Shown here: piece after piece, positions 1 to 9,884 of the stretch
How the letters are laid out: every line of letters begins with the position of its first letter
Position numbering within the stretch: the stretch's first letter is position 1
NCBI RefSeq assembly: GCF_017426705.2
Contig: NZ_CP147251.1
Span: 1,588,501 to 1,652,500 of the forward strand
Length of the DNA stretch: 64,000 nucleotides
Source: Enterococcus sp. DIV2402
Lineage (GTDB): Bacteria > Bacillota > Bacilli > Lactobacillales > Enterococcaceae
Direction of reading: 5' to 3'
Position numbers and translations under genes: made by a program
The notes under the pieces: model-generated
The model's database searches: none
The model's input: the letters and a program-made list of their open reading frames with translations, nothing else
Told to the model about the DNA's origin: nothing

Positions 1-733
1 GATGAATTGGTGTGATTCCATGTGTTGCGAGCCCATCAAGGTGAATTTTTGTTCCGTAACCAGCATTTTTATCAAAGCCATAATGTGGATATAATTTGTG
101 ATAATCCTTCATTAAATTATCCCGATAAACTTTTGCAATGATACTTGCTGCAGCAATTGAAATAGAACGCGCATCCCCTTTAATAATTTTTTCTTGAGGA
201 AAAGGTAACTCTAAAGTCATCGCATCAATTAATAAATGCTCAGGTTGCGGTGTTAATTGGACGACTGCTTGCATCATCGCTTGTTTACTTGCTTGATAAA
301 TATTTAAGGTATCAATTTCTTCAGGTGAGAGAATTCCGATTCCGATAGCAATTGCTTGCTCTTTAATTTCTTTTGCAAGTAATTCCCGTTTTTTTTCAGA
401 CAATTGCTTGGAATCGTTTAAACCTAAAATTTCACAGTTTTGTGGTAAGATCACTGCTGCGGCAACCACTGGACCTGCTAAAGGGCCACGACCCACTTCA
501 TCGATACCCGCTATTAGCATATGCCCTTGGTCATAACAAGCATGTTCAAATAACTGCATTTCAGTATACTTTGTTTTGAGTTGTGCCTCTTTTTCTAAGC
601 GTTTTTCAAGCTGTGTCAATAATTTTTGAACGCCTAATCGTGAATCTTGACGCAAGCTTACCACATAGGGATCGTCTAAAGATGAAAGAGATTGTAGTTG
701 TTCTTTAATCGTCGCAATAGATTCAATCTTCAT
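1..733 (-). CDS. rnhB: Ribonuclease HII, 3' end cut by window edge
   Basis: Cleaves the RNA strand of RNA-DNA hybrids, including single ribonucleotides left in DNA. I translated the minus strand from the ATG at 733; the frame stays open to base 1 (244 codons), so only about ten C-terminal residues should be missing compared with the usual 255 or so. The first metal-binding aspartate sits in the AGIDEVGRGPLAGPVVAAAV block near residue 75, and the later LLIDAM and IAAASIIAKVYRD blocks are present. The start overlaps the end of rbgA by 11 bases, so the two are probably translated together. This rbgA-rnhB pairing is common in Firmicutes. Confidence 0.95.
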   Translation of the reverse strand, partial: MKIESIATIKEQLQSLSSLDDPYVVSLRQDSRLGVQKLLTQLEKRLEKEAQLKTKYTEMQLFEHACYDQGHMLIAGIDEVGRGPLAGPVVAAAVILPQNCEILGLNDSKQLSEKKRELLAKEIKEQAIAIGIGILSPEEIDTLNIYQASKQAMMQAVVQLTPQPEHLLIDAMTLELPFPQEKIIKGDARSISIAAASIIAKVYRDNLMKDYHKLYPHYGFDKNAGYGTKIHLDGLATHGITPIH

Positions 734-1586
734 CAAGTCCCACTCCAAATTCTTCACAACGATCTAATGTATATCTTCCTAATTTTCCTTGACGAATGTC
801 ATGAATGACCCGTTCACTTCCCCGTTCGTAATTATCGCGAAAGCCTAATTTTTCAGTAATTGTCATCAACAGTTCAGGACCTAATTGTGAGAGTTCTTCT
901 TCTGATAAATGATAACGTTGAACCAATTGCTTTGGATAGTAACGCGCAAAGAAATCCAGTCCATAAATGGCAATATCATCTAAATGCAAAAGTTGGTCTT
1001 TGATAGCACCTGTTAATGCAAGTTTTTTGCCGATTTCTTGATCTTCAAATTTTGGCCATAAGATTCCAGGAGTATCTAATAATTCTAATTCACTTCCATA
1101 ACGAATCCATTGTTGTCCTTTAGTTACGCCAGGTTTGTTTCCTGTTTGAGCAATTTTTTTGCCAGCTAATCGGTTTAAGAGTGTTGATTTTCCAACGTTT
1201 GGAATGCCTATAACCATTGCACGAATAGCACGTGGTTTTAGACCACGATTGCGATCGCGTTCTAATTTTGCTTTGAGGGCTTCTTTAGCTTTTGCAACAA
1301 TCGCTTTGACTCCTTTATTTTCTTGGGCATTAATTGCTAAAACGGAAAAACCTTTCTCAATAAAATATTTTTCCCACTGTTTTGTTTGATTAGGATCAGC
1401 AAGGTCAGCTTTGTTAATTAAAACAAGGCGTGGTTTTTGTTGAAGAATTTGGTCAAGCATAGGGTTACGAGATGCTAAAGGTAGTCGTCCGTCAACTAAT
1501 TCAAAAACAATATCCACGTATTTTAATTTTTCGCTTACTTCTCGTTTCGCTTTTGCCATATGACCAGGAAACCATTGAATTGCCAT
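723..1586 (-). CDS. rbgA: Ribosome biogenesis GTPase RbgA (YlqF)
   Basis: A circularly permuted GTPase needed for late assembly of the 50S ribosomal subunit. The permuted motif order is visible: NKAD (G4) near residue 59 comes before GIPNVGKST (G1) near 127 and DTPG (G3) near 175. I chose the ATG at 1586 (protein beginning MAIQWFPGHMAKAKRE) rather than a longer reading at 1628, because AAAGGAGTG lies eight bases upstream of it and the family starts there. The length of 287 residues is normal. It is the first gene of an rbgA-rnhB unit and is divergent from dprA. Confidence 0.95.
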   Translation of the reverse strand: MAIQWFPGHMAKAKREVSEKLKYVDIVFELVDGRLPLASRNPMLDQILQQKPRLVLINKADLADPNQTKQWEKYFIEKGFSVLAINAQENKGVKAIVAKAKEALKAKLERDRNRGLKPRAIRAMVIGIPNVGKSTLLNRLAGKKIAQTGNKPGVTKGQQWIRYGSELELLDTPGILWPKFEDQEIGKKLALTGAIKDQLLHLDDIAIYGLDFFARYYPKQLVQRYHLSEEELSQLGPELLMTITEKLGFRDNYERGSERVIHDIRQGKLGRYTLDRCEEFGVGLDED

Positions 1587-1747
1587 ATCTATCACTCCTT
1601 TTCTACGAATATGGATAAAATTTGTCATTTATTTTACACAACGTCAATCATAAACGTTTTTACAAAGGGACTCAAGTTTTTTGTGTGTAAAAAAGTTGGG
1701 AATATTTTTGCGTATTTTTAGATGAGAAGAAAAGGAGGCGGAAAAGT

Positions 1748-2626
1748 TTGAACTTTTGGCAGCTCAGTAAACTTGAGAGATTAATTTTTAAATTAACTTA
1801 TTGTAGAGGAATCGGACTAATCGGTAAATGGAAAGTTGTGAGGTGTGCAGAGGAATTGCAACAGGAAATTTTTTCAATGGATGAAATTATACGCATTGCA
1901 GGTATTCAGCGATTCAAAGAACAATTCAAAAAAAGTTGGCAGGCTATTTCAGAATCTTGGTTAGTAGAACAGGCCGCCAAACAACAATTTGTCACCTGGT
2001 TGGCTGAAGATTATCCGATAGAATTGAAGCAATTGTATCAGCAACCGTTAATTTTATTTTATGTGGGGAACGTATCATTGTTACAGTATCCTAAATTAGC
2101 AATTGTCGGTGCACGGCAAGCGACATCTTATGCCATACAGGTGTTGAATAGTTTTGTTCCTAAAATTGTTGAAAAAAACATTGTCGTTGTCAGTGGTTTA
2201 GCAAAGGGTGTCGATCGTTGTAGCCATGAAGCAGCCATTCTTTCAGGAGGAAATACCATTGGAATTGTTGGTTGTGGTTTAGATTTGTGTTACCCAAGAG
2301 AAGTTAGTAGCTTATTTGTAGAAATGCGAAAGAATCATTTGATTTTAAGTGAATACCCTCATGGCGTTGGCGTACAAAAACATCATTTCCCCATGCGCAA
2401 TCGAATTATCGCGGCTTTAACACAAGGAACCTGCGTCATTGAAGCGAAAGAACGAAGTGGTTCCTTGATTACCGCACAGTTGGCGTTGGAGTACGGAAAA
2501 GAAGTTTTTGCTATTCCTGGAGAAATTGTCAGTGGACAGTCAAATGGTTGTCATCATTTGATTCAAGACGGAGCAAAATGTGTCTATACTGTGCAGGATA
2601 TTTTTGACGAACTTCCGAAATATTAA
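1748..2626 (+). CDS. dprA: DNA processing protein DprA (short form)
   Basis: Loads RecA onto incoming single-stranded DNA during natural transformation. The Rossmann-like DprA core is complete: AIVGARQAT near residue 117, VVSGLAKGVDRCSHEAA near 150, GCGLDLCYP, and the C-terminal FPMRNRIIAALTQ and SGSLITAQLALEYGKEVFAIPG blocks. The protein stops right after the core (292 residues), so the extra winged-helix domain seen in longer DprA proteins is absent, as in many lactobacillales. It starts at TTG with AAAGGAGGCGG just upstream. The position before topA is the usual one in this group. Whether this strain is competent cannot be told here. Confidence 0.93.
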   Translation: MNFWQLSKLERLIFKLTYCRGIGLIGKWKVVRCAEELQQEIFSMDEIIRIAGIQRFKEQFKKSWQAISESWLVEQAAKQQFVTWLAEDYPIELKQLYQQPLILFYVGNVSLLQYPKLAIVGARQATSYAIQVLNSFVPKIVEKNIVVVSGLAKGVDRCSHEAAILSGGNTIGIVGCGLDLCYPREVSSLFVEMRKNHLILSEYPHGVGVQKHHFPMRNRIIAALTQGTCVIEAKERSGSLITAQLALEYGKEVFAIPGEIVSGQSNGCHHLIQDGAKCVYTVQDIFDELPKY

Positions 2627-2658
2627 GTTATTTTTTGAAAGTGTGCGTATGTCTCTCC

Positions 2659-2687
2659 TTGACAAAAGATTTTCTTATAGATATGAT
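2659..2687 (+). promoter_or_regulatory. Sigma-A promoter for topA
   Basis: TTGACA at 2659-2664 and TATGAT at 2682-2687 are separated by 17 bases, a near-perfect housekeeping promoter. It lies between the dprA stop and the topA ribosome binding site, so topA and probably trmFO are transcribed from here. Confidence 0.75.
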
Positions 2688-2759
2688 AGGCTACGATTTA
2701 TTGTTAATTGATAGCACTTTATATAGTAGGAAATTTTCTTAGGAAGGAGCCATTTGTGC

Positions 2760-4838
2760 ATGGCCTATAAATATTTGGTGATTGTGGAATCACCAGCGAA
2801 AGCAAAAACGATTGAGAAGTATCTTGGTCGAAATTACAAAGTTGTTGCCAGTGTGGGACATATTCGTGATTTACCAAAAAGTAAAATGGGAATCGATGTT
2901 GAAAATAATTATGAACCACATTATATTTCCATTCGTGGAAAAGGCGATGTCATTAAAAGTCTCCGCTCAGCAGCAAAAAAAGCACAAAAAGTGTATCTTG
3001 CAAGTGACCCGGATAGAGAAGGGGAAGCCATTGCTTGGCATTTAGCCCATTTATTGAATTTAGACTTAAATGAAAAAAATCGTGTGGTTTTTAATGAAAT
3101 TACCAAAGATGCAGTAAAAGCAGCGTTTAAAGAACCGCGCACAATTGATGTAGACTTAGTGGATGCGCAACAAGCACGTCGGGTATTAGACCGTTTAGTC
3201 GGTTATTCCATTAGTCCTATTTTGTGGCGTAAAGTTAAAAAAGGTTTGAGTGCAGGACGTGTTCAGTCAGTCGCTTTAAAAATTATTATTGACCGTGAAA
3301 AAGAAATTCGTGATTTTAAACCAGAAGAATACTGGAGTATTGACGGGAATTTCAAAAAGGGACGCAAGAAATTCAAAGCTAACTTCTGGGGAATTGATGG
3401 TAAGAAAAAGAAATTGCCAAATGCGGAAAGCGTGAAAGAAGTTACTAGCCGTATTACAGGCAAAGATTATGAAGTAAAAAACGTTGAGAAAAAAGAACGT
3501 AAACGCAACCCAGCAGCGCCGTTTACTACGAGTAGTTTGCAACAAGAGGCAGCGCGCAAACTAAACTTTAGAACACGTAAAACAATGATGGTTGCCCAAC
3601 AACTATATGAAGGAATTTCATTAGGACGTCAAGGGACAGTCGGTTTAATCACTTATATGCGTACCGATTCAAAACGTATCTCAGATTCTGCAAAAGCTGA
3701 AGTGACGGACTTTATCGAATCAACTTATGGAAAAGAATTCGCAGCGCATGATGTCAAAAAATTGAAAAATGCGCAAGGTGCTCAAGATGCCCATGAAGCA
3801 ATTCGTCCAACTAGTGCATTGCGTACACCAGATGAGATGGCGAAATATCTAGACAAAGATCAATTAAAATTATATTCTTTAATTTGGTCACGTTTTGTAG
3901 CAAGTCAAATGACGCCAGCGATTTTAGATACAATGAAAGTGACATTGGATCATAATGGTGTGCAATTTATTGCGAATGGTTCAAAAGTAAAATTTAAAGG
4001 GTTTATGCAAGTATATGTTGAAGGTCGCGATGATGGGAAAGAGGACAAAGAAAACATTTTGCCAGAGCTAGAAATTGGCGAGATTGTTCAATCTGTAGAT
4101 ATCGAACCAAAACAACACTTTACACAACCACCTGCACGATTTAGTGAAGCTACCTTAATTCGTACATTGGAAGAAAACGGTGTTGGTCGACCATCTACTT
4201 ACGCTCCAACCCTAGAAACGATTCAACGTCGGTATTATGTGAAATTGGCACAAAAACGTTTTGAACCAACTGAATTAGGTGAAATCGTCAATACGCTTAT
4301 TGAAGATTTCTTCCCGCAAATTGTCGATGTTCATTTTACAGCTGAGATGGAAGACAATTTAGATAAAGTAGAAGAAGGTAAAGAAGATTGGATTAAAGTT
4401 GTTGACCGATTCTATCGACCATTTGAGAAAGAATTAGTAACAGCAGAAGAGAAAATCGAAAAAATCCAAATAAAGGATGAACCTGCAGGCTTTGATTGTG
4501 AATTATGTGGACATCCAATGGTTATTAAATTGGGACGATACGGGAAGTTTTATGCGTGTAGTAATTTTCCTGATTGTCGCAATACAAAACCGATTGTTAA
4601 AGAAATTGGTGTGGAGTGTCCCATCTGTCATAAAGGACAAGTTGTGGAAAGAAAATCTAAGAAAAATCGTATCTTCTATGGGTGTGATCGTTATCCTGAA
4701 TGTGAATTTACTTCTTGGGACAAACCAATTGGCCGAAATTGTCCAAAATGTGATCATTATTTAGTAGAGAAAAAAGTCAAAGGTGGCAAACAAATTGTTT
4801 GTCCAAACGGTGACTATGAAGAAGATGTACAAAAATAG
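2760..4838 (+). CDS. topA: DNA topoisomerase I
   Basis: Type IA topoisomerase that relaxes negative supercoils through a 5'-phosphotyrosine link. The toprim domain starts the protein ([19 protein letters not shown], then [14 protein letters not shown] near 83). The active-site tyrosine is in [10 protein letters not shown] near residue 299. Three C-terminal four-cysteine zinc ribbons follow (CELC...CSNFPDC, CPIC...CDRYPEC, CPKC...C). I prefer the ATG at 2760, which is ten bases from AAGGAG; a TTG at 2754 in the same frame would add two residues. Length of 692 residues is typical. trmFO follows 39 bases later. Confidence 0.97.
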   Translation: MAYKYLVIVESPAKAKTIEKYLGRNYKVVASVGHIRDLPKSKMGIDVENNYEPHYISIRGKGDVIKSLRSAAKKAQKVYLASDPDREGEAIAWHLAHLLNLDLNEKNRVVFNEITKDAVKAAFKEPRTIDVDLVDAQQARRVLDRLVGYSISPILWRKVKKGLSAGRVQSVALKIIIDREKEIRDFKPEEYWSIDGNFKKGRKKFKANFWGIDGKKKKLPNAESVKEVTSRITGKDYEVKNVEKKERKRNPAAPFTTSSLQQEAARKLNFRTRKTMMVAQQLYEGISLGRQGTVGLITYMRTDSKRISDSAKAEVTDFIESTYGKEFAAHDVKKLKNAQGAQDAHEAIRPTSALRTPDEMAKYLDKDQLKLYSLIWSRFVASQMTPAILDTMKVTLDHNGVQFIANGSKVKFKGFMQVYVEGRDDGKEDKENILPELEIGEIVQSVDIEPKQHFTQPPARFSEATLIRTLEENGVGRPSTYAPTLETIQRRYYVKLAQKRFEPTELGEIVNTLIEDFFPQIVDVHFTAEMEDNLDKVEEGKEDWIKVVDRFYRPFEKELVTAEEKIEKIQIKDEPAGFDCELCGHPMVIKLGRYGKFYACSNFPDCRNTKPIVKEIGVECPICHKGQVVERKSKKNRIFYGCDRYPECEFTSWDKPIGRNCPKCDHYLVEKKVKGGKQIVCPNGDYEEDVQK

Positions 4839-4877
4839 AAAAAAGATGGATTCTTTTCATCTTAAAGGAGTTTTATA

Positions 4878-6185
4878 ATGAAAACCGTAAATATTATTGG
4901 TGCTGGTTTAGCTGGAAGCGAGGCAGCTTGGCAAGTAGCCCAAGCTGGAGTACCTGTTCGTTTGTTTGAAATGCGCCCTAAAAAATCAACAGAAGCACAT
5001 CATACAGGAAACTTTGCTGAACTAGTTTGTTCAAATTCACTCCGCGGAAATAGCTTAGCAAATGCTGTTGGTGTTTTAAAAGAAGAAATGCGCCGTTTAG
5101 ATTCTGTTGTGATTACTTCAGCGGATCAAACTTCTGTGCCGGCTGGTGGAGCTTTAGCGGTTGACCGAGATTCTTTTTCAGAATTAATTACAAAACGTGT
5201 GAAAGACCATCCATTAGTTACAGTGGTTGAAGAAGAAATTACTGATATTCCAGAGGGGATTACCATAATTGCGACAGGTCCATTAACCTCAGCACCTTTA
5301 GCACAAGCTATTAAAGATTTTAATGGTTCAGAAGGTTTTTATTTCTACGATGCAGCAGCTCCAATTATCGATAAAGCAACGATTGATATGGATAAAGTAT
5401 ATTTGAAATCTCGTTATGACAAAGGTGAAGCAGCATATTTAAACTGTCCAATGACAGAAGAAGAGTTTAACGCTTTTTATGATGAGCTAGTAGCTGCCGA
5501 AGTTGCACCATTAAAAGAATTTGAAAAAGAAAAATTCTTTGAAGGTTGCATGCCAATTGAAGTTATGGCAAAACGTGGCCGTAAAACAATGTTATTTGGT
5601 CCATTAAAACCTGTTGGATTAGAAGATCCAAAAACAGGCAAACGTCCATATGCAGTCATTCAATTACGTCAAGATAATGCCGTTGCTTCGTTATACAACA
5701 TTGTTGGTTTCCAAACTCATTTAAAATGGGGCGAACAAAAACGTGTTTTCCGCATGATTCCTGGTTTAGAAAATGCAGATATCGTTCGTTATGGGGTAAT
5801 GCATCGCAATAGCTTTATGAATTCACCAGAGTTATTACAACAAACGTATCAATCACGTTTACGTGATGATCTATTTTTTGCTGGTCAAATGACAGGTGTT
5901 GAAGGATATGTTGAGAGCGCCGCAAGTGGTTTAGTAGCAGGAATCAATGCTGCACGTATGGCGAAAGAGGAAGAATTAATTACTTTCCCACAAGAAACAG
6001 CAATCGGTAGTATGTCGTATTACATTACACATGCTTCTGGCAAACATTTCCAACCGATGAATGCAAATTTTGGTTTATTCCCTGAATTACCAGAACGCAT
6101 TAAAGATAAAAAATCACGTTATGAAGCAATTGCAAATCGTGCATTAGAAAGCTTAGAAGCAAAAAAATCAGAAATTAATCATTAA
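4878..6185 (+). CDS. trmFO: Folate/FAD-dependent tRNA U54 methyltransferase TrmFO
   Basis: Makes 5-methyluridine at position 54 of the tRNA T-loop using methylene-tetrahydrofolate and FADH2. The FAD-binding [11 protein letters not shown] motif is at residues 8-18, followed by FEMRP and the family-specific [10 protein letters not shown] block with its reactive cysteine near 53. The [19 protein letters not shown] block is near residue 335. AAAGGAG sits before the ATG. Length of 435 is normal. The topA-trmFO-xerC order is conserved in Firmicutes; here the NfeD/flotillin genes lie between trmFO and xerC. Confidence 0.96.
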   Translation: MKTVNIIGAGLAGSEAAWQVAQAGVPVRLFEMRPKKSTEAHHTGNFAELVCSNSLRGNSLANAVGVLKEEMRRLDSVVITSADQTSVPAGGALAVDRDSFSELITKRVKDHPLVTVVEEEITDIPEGITIIATGPLTSAPLAQAIKDFNGSEGFYFYDAAAPIIDKATIDMDKVYLKSRYDKGEAAYLNCPMTEEEFNAFYDELVAAEVAPLKEFEKEKFFEGCMPIEVMAKRGRKTMLFGPLKPVGLEDPKTGKRPYAVIQLRQDNAVASLYNIVGFQTHLKWGEQKRVFRMIPGLENADIVRYGVMHRNSFMNSPELLQQTYQSRLRDDLFFAGQMTGVEGYVESAASGLVAGINAARMAKEEELITFPQETAIGSMSYYITHASGKHFQPMNANFGLFPELPERIKDKKSRYEAIANRALESLEAKKSEINH

Positions 6186-6189
6186 AAAA

Positions 6190-6225
6190 ACACCGAACCA
6201 ATGTAAAAATGGTTCGGTGTTTTTA
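6190..6225 (+). terminator. Rho-independent terminator after trmFO
   Basis: ACACCGAACCA and TGGTTCGGTGT form an 11-bp perfect stem around a short A-rich loop, followed by a T run. It ends the topA-trmFO transcript. Confidence 0.9.
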
Positions 6226-6318
6226 TCAGTCTTAAGGACTATCTTTAGGAATATTCTTGAACCTTTTCAAGGAATACGCTATCATTAAATTATGAAATAA
6301 CGGAAGGTGGGAAATCGA

Positions 6319-6732
6319 ATGTTTGGTTTTATTGAACAACTAAATCATTTTAGAGCTAGTCAACCGGTAGCTATACGAGCATTATTATGGTTGCTATTTT
6401 TTCTTCTCGTTATTTTTGCATTATATTTATTATTTGCACTCATTTTTTTTCCATTAATGTTTTTATATAATCAATTAACTGATAAAAATAAAAGCAATGT
6501 GTTAGGAGAAAATGATTATTTAATTGGCGAATTGACTACGCGACTTCGAGGAAATTCAATCGGTGAAGTAATTGAAATTGGGAGTGAATCTGCCATCTCG
6601 GTTTACCCAGCTAAATTTTATCGTGAGGAAGATCGAAACAGCGACGTCGTTTTACCAAGTGGTACAAAAGTGTTAATTATTGATTTTGATGAAAAGGGGA
6701 TTGCCCTAGTCGTTAAAAGTAATCAATTTTAA
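6319..6732 (+). CDS. NfeD-like membrane protein
   Basis: A 137-residue protein with two close hydrophobic segments (about residues 20-50) and a C-terminal beta-rich region (LIGELTTRLRGNSIGEVIEIG ... GTKVLIIDFDEKGIALVV split over residues 74-135) that looks like the OB-fold of NfeD proteins. NfeD partners act with flotillins in membrane microdomains, and a flotillin gene follows 17 bases downstream, which supports the call. I took the ATG at 6319 because GGAAGGTGGG is correctly spaced before it; a GTG at 6307 is possible. Family membership is inferred from fold pattern and neighbour. Confidence 0.7.
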   Translation: MFGFIEQLNHFRASQPVAIRALLWLLFFLLVIFALYLLFALIFFPLMFLYNQLTDKNKSNVLGENDYLIGELTTRLRGNSIGEVIEIGSESAISVYPAKFYREEDRNSDVVLPSGTKVLIIDFDEKGIALVVKSNQF

Positions 6733-6749
6733 AGAGGAGAGTGTTGTAT

Positions 6750-8171
6750 ATGTTAGAAATCTTGAGTAGTCCTATATTGTGGGGAATCATTGCTGTAATT
6801 GCAATTTTAGCTTTTCTGATGGTTCGTTACCGTATTGGAAAGCCTGATGAAGCACTAATTGTGACGGGTTCTTTTTTAGGTAAAGAAGGAATTAAAATTT
6901 TAAAGAATAGCGGAACATTTGTTATTCCGATTGTTCAAAAGGCCCATAAGTTAAGCTTATTAACACATAAATTAGAAATTGGTACGCCAGAAGTTTATAC
7001 AGAACAAGGTGTTCCGATTTTAGCGAGTGCAACTGTATTAGTTAAAGTAGGAAACAGTGTTGAATCTATTAAAACAGCGGCAGAACAATATTTAGGTAAA
7101 TCAACAAAAGAATTAGAAGATGAAGCACAAGAAGTACTAGAAGGTCATTTACGTGCAATTTTAGGAACGATGACTGTTGAAGCGATTTATAAAAACCGTG
7201 ATGATTTTGCGGAACAAGTTCAAGAAGTGGCATCCACTGACTTACGAAAAATGGGATTAGAAATTGTCTCATTTACAATTAAAGATGTGACCGATCCAAA
7301 TGGCTATTTAGATGCGTTAGGTCGTCCGCAAATCGCTGAAGTGAAGAAAAATGCTGAAGTAGCTGAATCGAATGCATTGCGTGAAACACGTATTAAACAA
7401 GCAGAAAATGAACAGTTAGCACAGCATGAAGAAATTCGTCGTAAAACAGAAATTGCTGAAGCAACCAAAGAAATGCAGTTAAAACAAGCGCAATACAAAC
7501 AAGAACAAGATGTTGCTGTTGCGAAAGCTGAACAAGTTGCGACTGGTGAAAAAATGAAAGTTCGTTTAATCGAACAAGAGAAAAATATTGAAATTCAAGA
7601 AAAACAAGCAGAATTAAGTGAGAAAGAATTGAACGCGACTGTTCGTAAGAAAGCAGAAGCGGATAAATATGTTATTGAACAAAACGCTTTGGCTGAAAAA
7701 GCCAGAGAAATTGCGAAAGCGGAAGCTGATGCTGAAAAAGTACGCTTAGCGGCTGAAGCAGAAGCACAACGAGTAGAAAAACTTGGGGCAGCCGAAGCGG
7801 ATAAAATTGCGAAGGTTGGTCAAGCCGAAGCTGAAAGCAAAGAGAAAATGGCCTTGGCATTACAAAAACTCAACGAAGCTGGTATTTTAATGGAATTCAT
7901 TAAAGTCCTACCTGCGATTGCGAAAGAAGTTAATGCACCAATTAGTAATATCGACAAGGTTGTTAGTTTTGGCGGTGGTGATGGATTACATGAAATGGGT
8001 GAAGCTGGTCTAGCTCGAACGTTTGATACAATTAAAGAAACAACGGGATTAGATTTAGTAGGCTTAATTAATGAGACCATGGCTACAAAACAAGGGAATA
8101 AAGAAATTGTTCAAGCAATCGAATCAAAACATGACGATGTACAACCTGTAATTGTAGCTGAAGAAAAATAA
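6750..8171 (+). CDS. Flotillin-family SPFH protein (FloT/YqiK-like)
   Basis: A scaffold protein of functional membrane microdomains. A hydrophobic N-terminal segment (residues 4-23) is followed by an SPFH/band-7 domain (to about 190), then a very long Glu/Ala/Lys/Gln-rich coiled coil (about 200-375) with repeated EA pairs typical of flotillins. The C-terminus is GLVGLINETMA plus a charged tail. AAGAGGAGAG is placed for the ATG at 6750. It forms a two-gene unit with the NfeD-like gene, as in the B. subtilis yuaF-floT arrangement. It ends before a terminator at 8184. Confidence 0.9.
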   Translation: MLEILSSPILWGIIAVIAILAFLMVRYRIGKPDEALIVTGSFLGKEGIKILKNSGTFVIPIVQKAHKLSLLTHKLEIGTPEVYTEQGVPILASATVLVKVGNSVESIKTAAEQYLGKSTKELEDEAQEVLEGHLRAILGTMTVEAIYKNRDDFAEQVQEVASTDLRKMGLEIVSFTIKDVTDPNGYLDALGRPQIAEVKKNAEVAESNALRETRIKQAENEQLAQHEEIRRKTEIAEATKEMQLKQAQYKQEQDVAVAKAEQVATGEKMKVRLIEQEKNIEIQEKQAELSEKELNATVRKKAEADKYVIEQNALAEKAREIAKAEADAEKVRLAAEAEAQRVEKLGAAEADKIAKVGQAEAESKEKMALALQKLNEAGILMEFIKVLPAIAKEVNAPISNIDKVVSFGGGDGLHEMGEAGLARTFDTIKETTGLDLVGLINETMATKQGNKEIVQAIESKHDDVQPVIVAEEK

Positions 8172-8183
8172 AAATATAATTGG

Positions 8184-8219
8184 AAGACTGTTAAATAATT
8201 TACTTATTTAGCAGTCTTT
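8184..8219 (+). terminator. Terminator after the flotillin gene
   Basis: AAGACTGTTAAATAA pairs with TTATTTAGCAGTCTT, with one wobble-sized mismatch and a five-base loop. Only a short T run follows, so it may be leaky. Confidence 0.65.
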
Positions 8220-8405
8220 GTGCATTCTATAAAATAACAAAATGGAAAGAAAACTGAAAGTTGTTTTAGAAATTTTTTAGAAAATTATATGCAAATTTTC
8301 TTAATTGTGAAGATACTTTGAAATATTGATTAAATTCTGACAATTCGTTTGTTTTTTCTTTTGGTCTATGCTAAAGTTAAGAGAATCAAGAATGGGGGAA
8401 AAGCA

Positions 8406-9308
8406 ATGGTATCAAGAGATTGGCCCGCTGAATTTTTCCGCTATCTCATGGTAGAACGAGGTTATTCAGAAAAAACTCAAGAGGCTTATCAGGAAGATAT
8501 GGAAGTCTTTTTTGATTTTTTAAAAGATAAAAATAAAAACTATTTAGCGATTGATCATCGCGATGTTCGAATGTATCTGGGAAAATTAAATGATAAACTA
8601 TATAGTCGCAATACCATTAGTCGGAAAATTGCGAGTTTACGTTCCTTCTATCAGTATTTACTGAAACAAGAAGTTATCTCTGAAAATCCATTTTCATATA
8701 TTCATTTGAAAAAAAAGGGTGTTAAATTACCTCGGTTTTTCTATGAAGATGAAATGACTGCCCTTTTTGAAAGCGTTCAAGGAACTGAACCTTTGCAACA
8801 GCGAAATCGCGTGCTGCTAGAAGTGTTATATGGTTCAGGTTTACGTGTAAGTGAATGTGCCAATTTAGAAGTTAATCAAATCGATTGGGAAAATGGCGTG
8901 TTGTTAATTCACGGAAAAGGAAACAAGGAACGATATGTTCCGTTTGGGGCGTATGCACAAGAAGCCTTGCAGATATATTTTGAACAAGGGCGCCGATTAT
9001 TAATGGAAAAATATCACAAAGACCATGCATTTGTTTTTGTAAACCGTTTAGGTGATCCAATTACTTCAACGGGAATTGAATATGCACTTAATCAAGTCAT
9101 TCGTAAAAGTAGTTTGGATAGTAAAATTCATCCGCATATGTTGCGACACACATTTGCGACACATTTACTAAACAATGGTGCTGATATGCGTACAGTTCAA
9201 GAACTGCTTGGTCATGCCAATTTATCAACTACTCAAATTTATGCTCATGTGACGAAAGAAAGTTTACAAAAAAATTATCGACAGTTTCATCCAAGAGCAA
9301 ATCAATAA
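8406..9308 (+). CDS. xerC: Tyrosine recombinase XerC (CodV-type)
   Basis: Resolves chromosome dimers at dif, working with XerD. The N-terminal SAM-like core-binding domain (about 10-95) includes [14 protein letters not shown]. The catalytic domain carries Arg in [10 protein letters not shown] near 153, [12 protein letters not shown] near 246, [14 protein letters not shown] near 270 with the nucleophilic tyrosine. All catalytic residues are intact. GGGGGAAAAGCA precedes the ATG at 8406; the upstream part of the frame is not preceded by a ribosome site. It heads the xerC-hslV-hslU-codY cluster, the conserved chromosomal context of CodV, so it is not a mobile-element integrase. Confidence 0.93.
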   Translation: MVSRDWPAEFFRYLMVERGYSEKTQEAYQEDMEVFFDFLKDKNKNYLAIDHRDVRMYLGKLNDKLYSRNTISRKIASLRSFYQYLLKQEVISENPFSYIHLKKKGVKLPRFFYEDEMTALFESVQGTEPLQQRNRVLLEVLYGSGLRVSECANLEVNQIDWENGVLLIHGKGNKERYVPFGAYAQEALQIYFEQGRRLLMEKYHKDHAFVFVNRLGDPITSTGIEYALNQVIRKSSLDSKIHPHMLRHTFATHLLNNGADMRTVQELLGHANLSTTQIYAHVTKESLQKNYRQFHPRANQ

Positions 9309-9334
9309 ACAGTTATTTAGGAGGATATGTATTA

Positions 9335-9880
9335 ATGGAATCACAATTTCATTCAACCACTATTTGTGCCGTTGAAAAGGATGGCAAATTTGCAATGGCC
9401 GGAGATGGTCAAGTAACGATGGGCGAGCAAATCGTCATGAAAGGAACTGCCCGCAAAGTACGTCGAATCTATAATGGTGAAGTAGTTGTCGGTTTTGCCG
9501 GTAGCGTAGCGGATGCGTTTACTTTAGAAGAAAAATTTGAAGGAAAATTAAATGAATACAACGGTAACTTGCAACGAGCTGCTGTGGAACTAGCGCAAGA
9601 ATGGCGTACGAAACAATCAATGCAAAAATTAGAAGCGATGTTGATTGTTATGAATAAAAATGAAATGTTATTAGTTTCTGGAACTGGAGAAGTAATTGCA
9701 CCAGATGATGGTATTTTAGCGATTGGATCAGGTGGGAACTATGCGTTATCAGCTGCGCGCGCAATGAAAAAATACGCTAGTAATGAATTAACAGCGAAAG
9801 AAATCGCTGAAAATGCCTTAAATATAGCCGCAGATATCTGCGTCTTTACTAACCATAATATTATTGTAGAGGAATGTTAG
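9335..9880 (+). CDS. hslV: ATP-dependent protease peptidase subunit HslV (ClpQ)
   Basis: The peptidase of the HslUV protease, a bacterial relative of the proteasome beta subunit. The nucleophile should be the first threonine of TTICAV near residue 8, exposed after removal of the short N-terminal stretch. The [11 protein letters not shown] and [11 protein letters not shown] blocks follow, and [12 protein letters not shown] is near residue 130. Length of 181 residues is normal. AGGAGGATATGT precedes the ATG, and hslU starts four bases after the stop, so both subunits are co-translated. Confidence 0.96.
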   Translation: MESQFHSTTICAVEKDGKFAMAGDGQVTMGEQIVMKGTARKVRRIYNGEVVVGFAGSVADAFTLEEKFEGKLNEYNGNLQRAAVELAQEWRTKQSMQKLEAMLIVMNKNEMLLVSGTGEVIAPDDGILAIGSGGNYALSAARAMKKYASNELTAKEIAENALNIAADICVFTNHNIIVEEC

Positions 9881-9884
9881 TTTT

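Noticed and set aside
4841..4868. Terminator between topA and trmFO
   Set aside because: AAGATG/CATCTT can pair but the stem is short and no T run follows, so read-through is expected.
8406..9308. XerC as the integrase of the island
   Set aside because: It sits in the conserved xerC-hslVU-codY context 3.7 kb from the island and is a complete chromosomal recombinase, unlike the truncated relic at 13091.
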